This document shows, piece by piece, positions 26,123-35,070 of a DNA stretch of 64,000 nucleotides. The stretch spans positions 1 to 64,000 of the forward strand of contig MEGH01000022.1 in the NCBI GenBank assembly GCA_001725415.1. The letters are read 5' to 3'. This stretch comes from Pseudonocardia sp. SCN 73-27. Its GTDB lineage: Bacteria; Actinomycetota; Actinomycetes; Mycobacteriales; Pseudonocardiaceae. Position 1 is the first letter of the stretch, and every line of letters starts with the position of its first letter. A model generated the notes under the pieces. The model was given only the letters and a program-made list of their open reading frames with translations. It made no database searches and was not told where the DNA came from. The position numbers and the translations under genes were made by a program.

Positions 26123-26784
26123 CAGTCCTCCAGGGTTCCGACGAGCAGGGCGAGGGTCTGCCAGTTCTCCCGGGCGGCCGGCGCGGCGCCCTCGGCGTCA
26201 CCGGCGGCGCAGAGCTCGACGATCCGGTCGTGCTGGGCGACCGACGCCCGTCCGGCCAGCGACCCGAACCGCAGCCGTTCGACGCGGCGCAGCACCGGCC
26301 CGAACTGGTCCAGCACGGCGCGCACGGCCGGGTTGCCCGAGGCGGCGACGGGGACCTCGTGGAAGTCGTCGTCGGCCGCCACGGCGGCGTCGATGTCGTT
26401 GGCGCGCAACGCGTCAGCGAACCGGGCGTTGGCGGCGCGCATCGCGTCGAGGTCGGCGGCCGAGAGCAGTGGGACCGCCTCGCGGGTCGCGAGCTCGTGC
26501 ATTGCGGCCACCACCGACTGCGCGGCCGCCGTCTCGCGCGCCCGGACCGGGCTGACGACGGTGGAGTGCCCCGGCCGCGTCAGCACCAGGCCCGAACGTT
26601 CGAGCCGCCCGAGTGCCTCCCGGATCGGGGTGCGGCTGACGCCGAGCCAGCCCGACAGCTCGGCGTCGACGAGTTTCTCCCCCGGCGCGAGCGTGCCGTC
26701 GACGATCGCGTCGCGGATCGCGGTGTAGGCGCGGTCGCGCAGCAGCGACGTCGCGAGCAGGCCGTCACGACCAGGAACCGGCAT
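26122..26784 (-). CDS. GntR-family (FCD) regulator of acdS
   Basis: 220 aa. The N-terminal winged helix has [25 protein letters not shown]. The C-terminal FCD-type helical domain has candidate metal ligands in DDDFHEV and AQHDRIVEL. Coupled to acdS, it probably responds to ACC or a related amino acid. I chose ATG 26784 (MPVPGRDG); a longer frame to 26814 overlaps the candidate operator. The palindrome TGCACACTGCA (26794-26804) lies 9 nt upstream. Confidence 0.85.
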   Translation of the reverse strand: MPVPGRDGLLATSLLRDRAYTAIRDAIVDGTLAPGEKLVDAELSGWLGVSRTPIREALGRLERSGLVLTRPGHSTVVSPVRARETAAAQSVVAAMHELATREAVPLLSAADLDAMRAANARFADALRANDIDAAVAADDDFHEVPVAASGNPAVRAVLDQFGPVLRRVERLRFGSLAGRASVAQHDRIVELCAAGDAEGAAPAARENWQTLALLVGTLED

Positions 26785-26793
26785 GCGAAATAT

Positions 26794-26804
26794 TGCACAC
26801 TGCA
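26794..26804. promoter_or_regulatory. Candidate operator of the acdS GntR
   Basis: TGCA-CAC-TGCA, an inverted repeat of TGCA around 3 nt, in the locally AT-rich promoter of the GntR-acdS operon. Confidence 0.4.
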
Positions 26805-26848
26805 CGCGGCGCATCCGTCAACCCCGCAGCGGCCCGGCTCACCTCGAC

Positions 26849-26893
26849 CGAACGTGTCGTCAGAGCATTCGGCGAGCTCTCGCGACACGTTCG
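26849..26893. repeat. Two-step hairpin element, copy 1
   Basis: The outer arms CGAACGTGTCG / CGACACGTTCG are perfectly inverted (11 bp). The inner arms AGAGC (26862-26866) / GCTCT (26876-26880) also pair. Same layout as the element at 26910-26953. Confidence 0.65.
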
Positions 26894-26909
26894 CCGGCGG
26901 CACGAACTC

Positions 26910-26953
26910 CGAACGTGTGATCAGCGCGCCCCGCGAGCGCTCATGACACGCTC
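26910..26953. repeat. Two-step hairpin element, copy 2
   Basis: Outer arms GAACGTGT / ACACGCTC pair with one mismatch. Inner arms AGCGC (26923-26927) / GCGCT (26937-26941). Compared with copy 1 the middle inner base pair changed on both sides, a compensatory change. Confidence 0.65.
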
Positions 26954-27154
26954 GCGGTCGTACCGGCCCACCGGGAGCCGTGCCGGCCTGGCGCGGCCGA
27001 ACCCGCTCAGCCGCCCGCCCCCCCGATTGCAGCCGACCCACCCTCGCCGGCAGGCCCGAGCTCTCCGAGCCGCCCCGGGCCCGTCCCGCCGCTCCGCCCC
27101 CTCGTGAGCGGCACCAGTCGCAATAGCGACTGTTGGGCCGCGCACAGGGCATGA

Positions 27155-27190
27155 GGAAGCGGCGCCCTCCCCGGGGAGGACGCCGCTTCC
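27155..27190 (-). terminator. Terminator of the lpqY-sugABC operon
   Basis: GGAAGCGGCGCCCTCCCC (27155-27172) pairs with GGGGAGGACGCCGCTTCC (27173-27190), 18 bp with one mismatch. It lies 20 nt after the sugC stop. Confidence 0.75.
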
Positions 27191-27209
27191 GGATCAGCGA
27201 GGTGAGGCG

Positions 27210-28409
27210 TCAGGCGTTGGCCGTGGCCGGGTCCTTGCTGGTCAGGTTGGCGCCGGAGCGCGGGTCGAAGATCTGGATCTTGTCGGTGTCGACCCACACC
27301 TCGGAGCGCTGGCCCTCCCGCGCCGTCGAGGTGGCGGACAGCCGGGTGACCAGCTGGCCCCCGCCGTCGGGGACGTCGGCGGTGCCGGCGTCGGCGGCGA
27401 GCTCGGCGAGGTCGTCGGACATGGCCTGCTCGCCCTCGATCTTGAAGTAGGCGAACTTGTCCGACCCCATCGACTCCAGCACGTCGACCTCGGCCGTGAA
27501 CACCGAGCCCTGCGCCCGGACGTGGTCCTCGACGACTCCGGCGTCCTCGAAGTGCTCGGGCCGGATGCCGACGATGATCTCGCGAGGCGCGTCGGCGGCC
27601 TCGAGTGCACGGCGCACCCGGTCGGGCATGCCGAGGTCGCCGAGGGACGTGCGCAGCGCGCCGTTCTCCAGGGTGGCCGGCAGGAAGTTCATGGCGGGCG
27701 AGCCGATGAACCCGGCGACGAAGAGGTTGGCAGGCTGGTCGTAGAGGTGCTGGGGCGAGCCGATCTGCTGCACCACACCGCTCTTCATGACGACGATGCG
27801 GTCGCCGAGCGTCATGGCCTCGGTCTGGTCGTGGGTGACGTAGACCGTGGTGGTCTCCAGGCGCTGCTGGAGCTTGGAGACCATCGTCCGCATCTGGACG
27901 CGGAGCTTCGCGTCCAGGTTGGACAGTGGCTCGTCCATGAGGAACGCCTTGGGGCTGCGGACGATGGCCCGGCCCATGGCGACGCGCTGACGCTGGCCGC
28001 CGGACATGTTGGCGGGCTTACGGTCGAGGTGCTGGGTGAGGTCGAGGATCTGCGCGGTCTCCTCCACCTTGCGGGCGATCTCGGCCTTGTCGACCTTGGC
28101 CAGCTTCAGCGGGAACGCCATGTTCTCCCGGACGGTCATGTGCGGGTAGAGCGCATAGGACTGGAACACCATCGCGATGTCGCGGTCCTTGGGCGCCTTC
28201 TCGTTGACCCGGTCGCCGCCGATGCGCAGCTCGCCCTCGGAGATGTCCTCCAGCCCGGCGATCATGTTGAGCGTCGTCGACTTCCCGCAGCCGGACGGCC
28301 CGACGAGGATGATGAACTCACCGTCGGCGATCTCGATGTTGACGTCGTCGGCACCGAGGGTGCCGTCGGGGTACCTCTTGTAGACGTGGTCCAGAACGAT
28401 GTCTGCCAT
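27210..28409 (-). CDS. sugC: Trehalose importer ATP-binding subunit
   Basis: 399 aa MsmK/UgpC-type ABC ATPase. Walker [11 protein letters not shown]-loop [11 protein letters not shown], signature [15 protein letters not shown], Walker [14 protein letters not shown] and switch VTHDQTEAM, then a C-terminal regulatory OB-fold region (about 235-390). In M. tuberculosis the orthologous SugC powers LpqY-SugAB import of trehalose. It is the last gene of the operon, 7 nt after sugB, followed by the terminator at 27155. Confidence 0.92.
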   Translation of the reverse strand: MADIVLDHVYKRYPDGTLGADDVNIEIADGEFIILVGPSGCGKSTTLNMIAGLEDISEGELRIGGDRVNEKAPKDRDIAMVFQSYALYPHMTVRENMAFPLKLAKVDKAEIARKVEETAQILDLTQHLDRKPANMSGGQRQRVAMGRAIVRSPKAFLMDEPLSNLDAKLRVQMRTMVSKLQQRLETTTVYVTHDQTEAMTLGDRIVVMKSGVVQQIGSPQHLYDQPANLFVAGFIGSPAMNFLPATLENGALRTSLGDLGMPDRVRRALEAADAPREIIVGIRPEHFEDAGVVEDHVRAQGSVFTAEVDVLESMGSDKFAYFKIEGEQAMSDDLAELAADAGTADVPDGGGQLVTRLSATSTAREGQRSEVWVDTDKIQIFDPRSGANLTSKDPATANA

Positions 28410-28416
28410 TGGTGTC

Positions 28417-29262
28417 CTACCCCTTCACTGCGCCGGAGGTTAGGCCGGCGACGATCCGGCGCTGGAAGAACAGCACGAAGATGATGATCGGGATGGTGAG
28501 CAGTACGGCGGCCGCCGCGATGGAGCCGGTGGGCTCGGCGAACTGCGAGGCGCCCGTGAACTGCGAGATCGCCACCGTCGCCGTCTGCGAGCGCGACGTC
28601 GACGTCAGCGAGACCGCGAACAGGAAGTCGTTCCAGCAGAAGATGAACACCAGGATCGCGGTGGTGAAGACGCCCGGCGCGGCCAGCGGCACGATGACGG
28701 AGCGGAACGCCTGCAGCGGCGTCGCACCGTCCATCTTGGCCGCCTTCTCCAGCTCCCACGGGATCTCGCGGAAGAACGCCGACAGCGTGTAGATCGCCAG
28801 CGGCAGCGCGAAGGTGATGTAGGGCAGGATCAGGCCGGGCCAGGTGTCGAAGAGCCCGATGGCCCGCTCGATGTCGAACAGCGGGCTGACCAGCGAGATC
28901 TGCGGGAACATCGCGATGAGCAGCGAGACGCCGACGAGCGCCTTCTTGCCCGGGAAGTCGAGCCGGGCGATCGCGTAGGCCGCCATGGTCCCGATCACGA
29001 CGGCGATGACCGTCGCGATGATGGCGATGCCGATGGAGTTGCGCAGGGCGCTGGTGAAGAGGTCGATCTGGAAGATCTGCGCGTAGTTCGACCACGTCCA
29101 GCTGCGCGGGATGAAGTTGCCGTCGGTGATCGTGTCGGCCGTCTTGAACGACAGGCTGACGATCCACAGCACCGGGATGAGCGCGTAGAGGATCACCAGG
29201 AGGTTGATGACGCCCCAGCCGATCTTCTTGTTGGCAGGAGCAGTCGCCGTCATCGTCGCCAC
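28417..29262 (-). CDS. sugB: Carbohydrate ABC permease, SugB-like
   Basis: 281 aa, six predicted transmembrane helices. The permease EAA loop reads [20 protein letters not shown] and contacts the SugC ATPase. This is the MalG-type second permease of sugar ABC importers. ATG 29262 lies 5 nt after the sugA stop. The operon order lpqY-sugA-sugB-sugC is that of the mycobacterial trehalose importer. Confidence 0.92.
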   Translation of the reverse strand: MATMTATAPANKKIGWGVINLLVILYALIPVLWIVSLSFKTADTITDGNFIPRSWTWSNYAQIFQIDLFTSALRNSIGIAIIATVIAVVIGTMAAYAIARLDFPGKKALVGVSLLIAMFPQISLVSPLFDIERAIGLFDTWPGLILPYITFALPLAIYTLSAFFREIPWELEKAAKMDGATPLQAFRSVIVPLAAPGVFTTAILVFIFCWNDFLFAVSLTSTSRSQTATVAISQFTGASQFAEPTGSIAAAAVLLTIPIIIFVLFFQRRIVAGLTSGAVKG

Positions 29263-29267
29263 TCAGG

Positions 29268-30227
29268 TCACCTCTTCCCCGTCGGCTCGGACCCCGGGGC
29301 CGCGGCCCCGAAGATCTTGATGAACAGCAGGGCTATCATCGCGACGGCGATGAAGATCAGCACGCTGATGGCTGAGCCGATGCCCAGGTTGAAGGCTTTG
29401 AACAGGTTGTCGTAGCCGAGCATCGACACGGAGCCGGTGCCGTTGGAGCCCTGGGTGAGGATGTAGATGTTGTCGAAGACCCGGAACGCGTCGAGCGTGC
29501 GGAACAGCAGCGCGACGAGGATCGCGGGCTTCATCATCGGCAGGATGATCTGCGTGAGGCGCTGCCAGGCGCCCGCGCCGTCGACCTGGGCGGCCTTGAG
29601 CAGGTCGTCGGGGACGAGGGCGAGGCCGGCCATGAGCAGCAGCGCCATGAACGGCGTCGTCTTCCAGACCTCGGCGAGAATGATGATCGCGATGGCCGAC
29701 GCCTGCCCGGTGAGCGGCGCCGATCCTTCGGAGAGCATCGCGGCGAGGTAGCCCTTGTCGGGCGTCCACGCGAACTGCCACGAGAACGCCGCGACGACGG
29801 TGACGATGCCGTACGGGATGAGGACGACGGTCCTGGTGAGTCCACGTCCGACGATCGTGCGGTGCATGACCAGCGCGAGCGCGAGGCCGAGCACGAACTC
29901 GATCGCCACGGAGACCACCGTGATGATCACCGTGATGAGGAACGCCTGCCACCAGTAGCCGGAGCTGAGCACGGCGCCGTAGTTGGACAGGCCGGCGAAC
30001 TCGCGGTCGGCCGGGAACCGTAGGTCGTAGCGCTGCAGGGACAGCCAGACGGCGTAGATGATCGGGTACGCCGTGACGGCGACCATGATGATCGCGGCCG
30101 GGGCGCACAACCAGAGCCCGAGCCGCCGTTCGGCCTTCTTGCCCTCGGAGAGGGCCGGCTTGCCCGCACGGTGCGACGGCGGTTGCTTCGTCGTCGCCGC
30201 AGCGACCGCTCCACTGTCGAGGCTCAC
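29268..30227 (-). CDS. sugA: Carbohydrate ABC permease, SugA-like
   Basis: 319 aa. After a ~35-aa soluble N-terminus there are six transmembrane helices, with the EAA loop LLKAAQVDGAGAWQRLTQIILP. MalF-type first permease. The start is GTG 30227, overlapping the lpqY stop (GTGA). Confidence 0.92.
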   Translation of the reverse strand: MSLDSGAVAAATTKQPPSHRAGKPALSEGKKAERRLGLWLCAPAAIIMVAVTAYPIIYAVWLSLQRYDLRFPADREFAGLSNYGAVLSSGYWWQAFLITVIITVVSVAIEFVLGLALALVMHRTIVGRGLTRTVVLIPYGIVTVVAAFSWQFAWTPDKGYLAAMLSEGSAPLTGQASAIAIIILAEVWKTTPFMALLLMAGLALVPDDLLKAAQVDGAGAWQRLTQIILPMMKPAILVALLFRTLDAFRVFDNIYILTQGSNGTGSVSMLGYDNLFKAFNLGIGSAISVLIFIAVAMIALLFIKIFGAAAPGSEPTGKR

Positions 30228-31585
30228 GGGACCAACCCCTCCGAGTTCTCCGCCTTGCGGATCTGGTCGGCGAGTCCGGCGACCGTCACCTGCGGGTCGA
30301 TGTCACCGGGCGGGTTCAGAGCGTCGGACAGCACGATCGAGATGCTCTGGTAGGCCGGGGTCTTCGGGCGGACGCTGGCGTTGTCCAGCGACTGCTTGAT
30401 GGCCTGCCACGCCGGGTACTTCTGCTGGAACGACGGGTCGGAGTACAGCGCCTCCAGCGTCGGCGGGACACCGCCGTCGACCGCGTTGGTCAGCTGGTTG
30501 TCGCGGTTGCGCAGGCACTGCACGGCCTCGAACGCGAGGTCCTTGTGCAGCGACGTGCTGCTGACGCCGAGGTTCAGACCACCGATGGTGACGGTCGCGG
30601 GCTTGCCCGGGATGACCGACGGGTAGGGGGCCCAGGCGAACTCGTCGATGACGCGCTTGCCGGTGTCCTGCGAGGTGGGCTTGCCCTGAGCGTCGATGAA
30701 CGTGCCGCCACCACCGCCGTCCGGGGGCGGGGTGTTGATCGAGGCGTAGACGAACGGGTAGTTGACCTGGAACGCGGCCTCGCCGGCCTCCATCGCGAGG
30801 CGGCCGTCGTTCTCCTTGGCGACCGAGAGCGAGGGGTCGGCACCCTTGGCGGTGGCGACCTTCTGCATGATCGTCGTGGCCTTGATCGCGGCGTCGCCCT
30901 GGTCGATCAGGACGTCGCCCTTCTCGTTGACGACCTGGCCGCCCGCGCTGGTGAGCAGCGTGTTGAACCAGACGGTGATGCCCTCGTACTGAGCGCCCTG
31001 CACCTCGATGGCGGCGGGCAGTCCCTTGGCGGCCAACGCCTCCGACTGAGCGATCATGTCGTCCCAGGTCGCGGGCGGGTTGGGCGAGAGGTCCTTGCGG
31101 TACCAGAGGATCTGAGTGTTGGTGTTGAGCGGCGCGGCCCAGAGCTCACCCTGGTAGGTGCCGGTGTCGAGCGGGCCGGCGAGGGTGCCCTCCTTGACCT
31201 TCGCCGCCTGGTCGGCCGGGAACTTCTCCAGCCAGCCGGCCTCGGCGAACTCGGCGGTCCAGGTGACGTCGATGCCCATGATGTCGACGGCCGGGTCGCC
31301 CGCCACGAGTCGGCGTGCGAGCTGGAGCCGCTGGTCGTCGGCGCTCTTCGGCAGCGTCTGCTGGACGATCGAGTACCTGCCCCCCGCCTGCTGGGTGCAG
31401 GCCGCGGCTGCTGCCGCGTACTGCTTCGCCCCGTCCGCCGGGGTGTAGAAGTTCAGGACGGGTGGTCCTGCCGCCGCGCCCCCACAGGCGGCGATCGTCG
31501 TGGCGGCCAGTAGCGCCGCTCCCCCGACGGCGAGCGACCTGAACCGTCCCATTCCGTGCCGCCTCGTCGCGAGCGGCTGCCCCAT
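30224..31585 (-). CDS. lpqY: Sugar-binding lipoprotein, LpqY-like
   Basis: 453 aa extracellular solute-binding protein (family 1). The signal peptide ends with lipobox TIAAC, giving a lipidated Cys34. The mature protein has the expected fold length. It captures the sugar, probably trehalose or a trehalose-containing glycoside, for SugABC. ATG 31585 is fixed by GGGAGG 5 nt upstream; an open extension to 31660 is unlikely. A promoter with TTGCAA and TATGTT lies at 31688-31716. Confidence 0.9.
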   Translation of the reverse strand: MGQPLATRRHGMGRFRSLAVGGAALLAATTIAACGGAAAGPPVLNFYTPADGAKQYAAAAAACTQQAGGRYSIVQQTLPKSADDQRLQLARRLVAGDPAVDIMGIDVTWTAEFAEAGWLEKFPADQAAKVKEGTLAGPLDTGTYQGELWAAPLNTNTQILWYRKDLSPNPPATWDDMIAQSEALAAKGLPAAIEVQGAQYEGITVWFNTLLTSAGGQVVNEKGDVLIDQGDAAIKATTIMQKVATAKGADPSLSVAKENDGRLAMEAGEAAFQVNYPFVYASINTPPPDGGGGGTFIDAQGKPTSQDTGKRVIDEFAWAPYPSVIPGKPATVTIGGLNLGVSSTSLHKDLAFEAVQCLRNRDNQLTNAVDGGVPPTLEALYSDPSFQQKYPAWQAIKQSLDNASVRPKTPAYQSISIVLSDALNPPGDIDPQVTVAGLADQIRKAENSEGLVP

Positions 31586-31687
31586 ACCGGCCTCCCGTCG
31601 TGAGCCGATGGGGCACCGCACAACCGGCGGCGACACCTCGGCGTGTTCAGCCTGTGACACCGGTCACGAGATCGCGCCGGTCGCATG

Positions 31688-31716
31688 AACATAAGGAGGT
31701 GCGGCAAGGCTTGCAA
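31688..31716 (-). promoter_or_regulatory. Putative promoter of lpqY-sugABC
   Basis: On the minus strand, TTGCAA (31711-31716), a 17-nt spacer, then TATGTT (31688-31693): a near-consensus sigma-70 promoter. Transcription would begin about 95 nt before lpqY. Confidence 0.55.
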
Positions 31717-31777
31717 TTCGAGCGCGGGACACCGAGACCGGACCGATACCAAACCGGGTCGGGGACGAACGGATCTC

Positions 31778-32317
31778 TCAGGCGTCGTGGGCCGAACGGG
31801 GGCCGTCACCGGACATTGCGAGCTTTGCGAGCATCTCGCGCGCCTTCTCGGCGTTGCGCGGCTGGCACAGCACGTCGTAGCGGCCGGCGACCATCTGGCT
31901 CGCGGACGTGAAGTCGCGACGGCCACGGGAGGCTCCGTAGCCGACGGCGGCGAGCACGACGCCGAAAACCATGCCACCGAGCAGACCGATGAGGACGGCG
32001 ACGAACGGCGACAGCGTGGTGGTCCCGAACACGACGAGCAGCAGGCCGAAGAACAGGCCGAACCAGGCACCGGACGCGCCGCCCGAGGCCAGCACGCGGC
32101 CCCAGGTGAGGCGGCCGATGACACGCTCGACGAGCATGAGGTCGACGCCGACGATCGTCACGTCGCGCACCGGGAAGTCGCTGTCGGCCAGGTGGTCGAC
32201 GGCACGCTGGGCCTCGGCGTAGGTCGCGTAGGAGCCGACGGGCCAGCCGGTCGGAGGAGTGGGCAGGTTGGGCAGGCCGGGCGCCGTGCGCCCCGCGCCG
32301 CCGAACGGTGCGGTCAC
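31778..32317 (-). CDS. General stress (YflT/GSP17M-like) membrane protein
   Basis: 179 aa. The N-terminal domain SYATYAEAQRAVDHLADSDFPVRDVTIVGVDL is typical of the YflT/general stress protein 17M family (PF11181). Two glycine-rich transmembrane segments (about 78-128) and a soluble tail follow. Resembles Rv1234, which neighbours lpqY in mycobacteria. GTG 32317 follows an AGGGGGG run. Function unknown. Confidence 0.8.
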   Translation of the reverse strand: MTAPFGGAGRTAPGLPNLPTPPTGWPVGSYATYAEAQRAVDHLADSDFPVRDVTIVGVDLMLVERVIGRLTWGRVLASGGASGAWFGLFFGLLLVVFGTTTLSPFVAVLIGLLGGMVFGVVLAAVGYGASRGRRDFTSASQMVAGRYDVLCQPRNAEKAREMLAKLAMSGDGPRSAHDA

Positions 32318-32752
32318 CGAATCCCCCCTCGTGAGAGCTGTTGCGATCCTGCGGAAATCAGGACACGCGGTGCGGACGTCCCATCATGCCAACGAGCGCG
32401 GTGGCGGTGCAGTGCCCTGCGGGACGGTGTCCTGCGACGCAGTCGCCACGCTCGCACGCCGTCATCATTCGATCACACTGCGCAACCGCGTGCAGGCGTG
32501 ACGCGCCCTGCGACCTGGGCGATCAGACCGTTCGGCTGCGCACGATCACGTTTCGGTCACGTACCGTCGACGCTCGCTCGTCGGGGGCATCGGGATGGGG
32601 CGATGACAGCTTTGGTGAGTGGCCCGGTCCTGGGTCGGACGGCGGAGGGATCCACCGTCCGCGGGCCCGCAACGCACACCCGCGCGCAACCTCACCGCTG
32701 CATCTCGGCCGTTTCCGAGCAGTGAGGTTGCGCGCGGGTCGTGTGCAGAACC
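32318..32752. other. Intergenic region with long hairpin
   Basis: 435 nt. It contains the stress-gene promoter side, a GC-rich stretch without convincing ORFs (a 40-codon ORF at 32603-32725 overlaps the hairpin and looks random), and the long inverted repeat 32674-32746 next to the acyl-CoA dehydrogenase stop. Confidence 0.5.
32674..32746 (-). terminator. Long imperfect hairpin after the acyl-CoA dehydrogenase gene
   Basis: The left arm 32674-32701 (containing CGCGCGCAACCTCACC) pairs with 32719-32746 (GTGAGGTTGCGCGCG) with small bulges. CTCGG/CCGAG caps the stem. Begins 6 nt after the stop codon. Confidence 0.65.
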
Positions 32753-33946
32753 TCAGCGCGACTTGTACTCGCGCAACAGACCCCGCGAGATGATCGTCTT
32801 CTGGATCTCCGACGTGCCCTCGCCGATCAGCAGGAACGGCGCCTCACGCATGAGCCGCTCGATCTCGTACTCCTTCGAGTAGCCGTAGCCACCGTGGATG
32901 CGGAACGACTCCTGGGTGACCTCGGCGCAGTACTCCGACGCGATCAGCTTGGCCATGCCCGCCTCGACGTCGTTGCGCGTGCCCGCGTCCTTGAGCCGCG
33001 CCGCGTTGACCATCATGTGGTGGGCGGCCTCGACCTTGGTGCCCATCTCGGCCAGCTTGAACGCGATGGCCTGGTGCTCGGCGATCGGCTTGCCGAACGT
33101 GCTGCGCTGCTGGGCGTACTCGACCGCGAGCTCGAACGCCCGGATCGAGATGCCGCACGCGCGGGCGGCGACGTTGACGCGGCCGACCTCGACACCGTCC
33201 ATCATCTGGGCGAAGCCCTTGCCGGTCTCGCCGCCCAGGATCGCCGACGCCGGGATGCGGTAGCCGTCGAAGACCGCCTCCGTGGTGTCGACGCCCTTGT
33301 ACCCCATCTTGTCGATCTTGCCGGGGATGGTGAGCCCGGGCGCGACCTCGCCGTAGCCGGTCGGCTTCTCGACCAGGAACGTGGTGAGGTTCTGGTGCGC
33401 CTTCGGCTTGCCCTCGTCCGTCTTCACCAGCAGCGCGATCAGGTTCGACGTGCCGCCGTTGGTCAGCCACATCTTCGCGCCGTCGATGACGTAGTCGTCG
33501 CCGTCGCGCACGGCCTTGGTCTTGATGGCGGCGACGTCGGACCCCAGGTCGGGCTCGGACATCGAGAACGCGCCCCGCACCTCACCAGCGGCCATCTGCG
33601 GCAGCAGCCGCTGCTTCTGCTCGTCGGTGCCGTGCTGGGTGAGCATGTAGGCGACGATGAAGTGGGTGTTGATGACGCCGGAGACGCTCATCCACCCCCG
33701 CGCGATCTGCTCCACGACCAGCGCGTACGTGAGCAGCGACTCGCCGAGGCCGCCGAACTCCTCGGGGATGGTGAGCCCGAACAGGCCCATCTCCTTCATC
33801 CCGTCGACGATGTCCTGCGGGTAGGTGTCCGCGTGCTCCAGTGCGGTGGCGTGCGGGATGATCTCCTTGTCCACGAACGTCTTGACCGTGGACAGGATTT
33901 CCTGCTGGACGTCGGTCAGACCGGCGGTCTGGGCGAGGCGGGCCAT
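32753..33946 (-). CDS. Acyl-CoA dehydrogenase
   Basis: 397 aa FAD enzyme with the three-domain ACAD layout: FSMSEPDLGSDVAAIKT (FAD contact), MWLTNGGTSN, RSTFGKPIAEHQAIAFKLAEM, and the C-terminal GEGTSEIQKTIISR in which the Glu is the usual catalytic base. It lies 43 nt downstream of a CitE-type lyase. That pairing suggests branched dicarboxylyl-CoA chemistry, such as methylsuccinyl-CoA oxidation in the ethylmalonyl-CoA pathway or leucine/itaconate catabolism. Substrate not resolvable from sequence. Confidence 0.9.
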   Translation of the reverse strand: MARLAQTAGLTDVQQEILSTVKTFVDKEIIPHATALEHADTYPQDIVDGMKEMGLFGLTIPEEFGGLGESLLTYALVVEQIARGWMSVSGVINTHFIVAYMLTQHGTDEQKQRLLPQMAAGEVRGAFSMSEPDLGSDVAAIKTKAVRDGDDYVIDGAKMWLTNGGTSNLIALLVKTDEGKPKAHQNLTTFLVEKPTGYGEVAPGLTIPGKIDKMGYKGVDTTEAVFDGYRIPASAILGGETGKGFAQMMDGVEVGRVNVAARACGISIRAFELAVEYAQQRSTFGKPIAEHQAIAFKLAEMGTKVEAAHHMMVNAARLKDAGTRNDVEAGMAKLIASEYCAEVTQESFRIHGGYGYSKEYEIERLMREAPFLLIGEGTSEIQKTIISRGLLREYKSR

Positions 33947-33989
33947 CTGCTGCTCCTCGGGTTCTCGGGTGGCTGCGGGAGGGTGCGGC

Positions 33990-34949
33990 TCACGCCTCCG
34001 GCGGGGTCCACCGGTCGGTGCGCTCCATGCCGGCGGCCCGGCCCTTGCCCGAGATCACCAGCGCCATCTTGCGGCTGGCCTCGTCGATCATCTCGTCGCC
34101 GATCATCGCCGCGCCCCGCTTGCCGCCGGCCTCGGAGGTGTACCAGTCGTAGGCGTCGAGGATGTTCTCGGCGTGGTCGTAGTCGCTCTGCAACGGGCTG
34201 AAGGTCTCGTTGGCGGCGTCGATCTGGCCGGGGTGCAGGACCCACTTGCCGTCGAAGCCCAGCGCGGCGCTGCGGCCCGCGACGCGGCGGAACCCGTCGA
34301 CGTCCTTGATCTGCAGGTAGGGGCCGTCGATGGCGAGCTTGTCGTGGGCGCGCGCCGCCATCAGGATGCTCATCAGGATGTGGTGGTAGGCGTCGCCCAC
34401 GTCGTAGCCGGGCGGCTGCTCGCCCACGACCAGGGACTTCATGTTGATCGACGCCATGAAGTCGGCCGGGCCGAAGATGACCGTCTCCACGCGCGGGGAC
34501 GCGGCGGCGATGGCGTTGACGTTGGTCAGGCCCAGCGCGTTCTCGATCTGCGCCTCGATGCCGATCTTGCCGACCTCGTAGCCCATCGACTTCTCGATCT
34601 GGGTGATCAACAGGTCGAGCGCGACGACCTGCTCGGCCGTCTGCACCTTGGGCAGCATGATCGCGTCGAGGTTGGCGCCGGCGCCCTCGACGACCTCTGT
34701 CACGTCACGGTAGGTCCACTCGGTGGTCCAGTCGTTGACGCGCACGACGCGGATGCGCTCGCCCCAGCCACCCTCGTTGAGGGCGGCGACGATGGTCTTG
34801 CGGGCGCCGGGCTTGGCCAGCGGCGCGCACGCGTCCTCGAGGTCGAGGAACACCTGGTCGGCGGGGAGCGTCCGAGCCTTGTCGATGAACTTCTGGCTCG
34901 AGCCCGGCACCGCCAGACAGGAACGGCGGGCACGGTTGCGGGTGCTCAC
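33990..34949 (-). CDS. CitE/HpcH-family CoA-ester lyase (malyl/methylmalyl-CoA lyase-like)
   Basis: 319 aa TIM-barrel lyase. RSCLAVPGSSQKFIDKA, FLDLEDACAP, the Mg2+ ligands Glu in AQIENALGL and Asp in FGPADFM, and the C-terminal WVLHPGQIDAANE region are present. Length (about 320 aa) fits L-malyl-CoA/beta-methylmalyl-CoA lyase better than the shorter CitE proteins. With the dehydrogenase next door and the MaoC gene at 19773 it suggests parts of an ethylmalonyl-CoA-type route. GTG 34949 is set by GAGGAG 7 nt upstream; the frame is open to 35048. Confidence 0.88.
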   Translation of the reverse strand: MSTRNRARRSCLAVPGSSQKFIDKARTLPADQVFLDLEDACAPLAKPGARKTIVAALNEGGWGERIRVVRVNDWTTEWTYRDVTEVVEGAGANLDAIMLPKVQTAEQVVALDLLITQIEKSMGYEVGKIGIEAQIENALGLTNVNAIAAASPRVETVIFGPADFMASINMKSLVVGEQPPGYDVGDAYHHILMSILMAARAHDKLAIDGPYLQIKDVDGFRRVAGRSAALGFDGKWVLHPGQIDAANETFSPLQSDYDHAENILDAYDWYTSEAGGKRGAAMIGDEMIDEASRKMALVISGKGRAAGMERTDRWTPPEA

Positions 34950-35070
34950 TGACGGACTCCTCGTTGGGTCGACGCGGACGGCTTCGTCGATGCTGGCACG
35001 AGGTGGCCCCGAACACCCTCCTGAGGTGATTGGTTTCTCACCCATCACAGGTGAAAGCCCTGTTCGCGGT

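Larger units (their letters stand above)
26815..27209. other. Intergenic region with structured repeats between GntR-acdS and sugC
   Basis: 395 nt with no credible gene. It holds two related hairpin elements (26849-26893 and 26910-26953), a Pro/Arg-biased GC-rich stretch, and the sug operon terminator (27155-27190). Confidence 0.6.
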
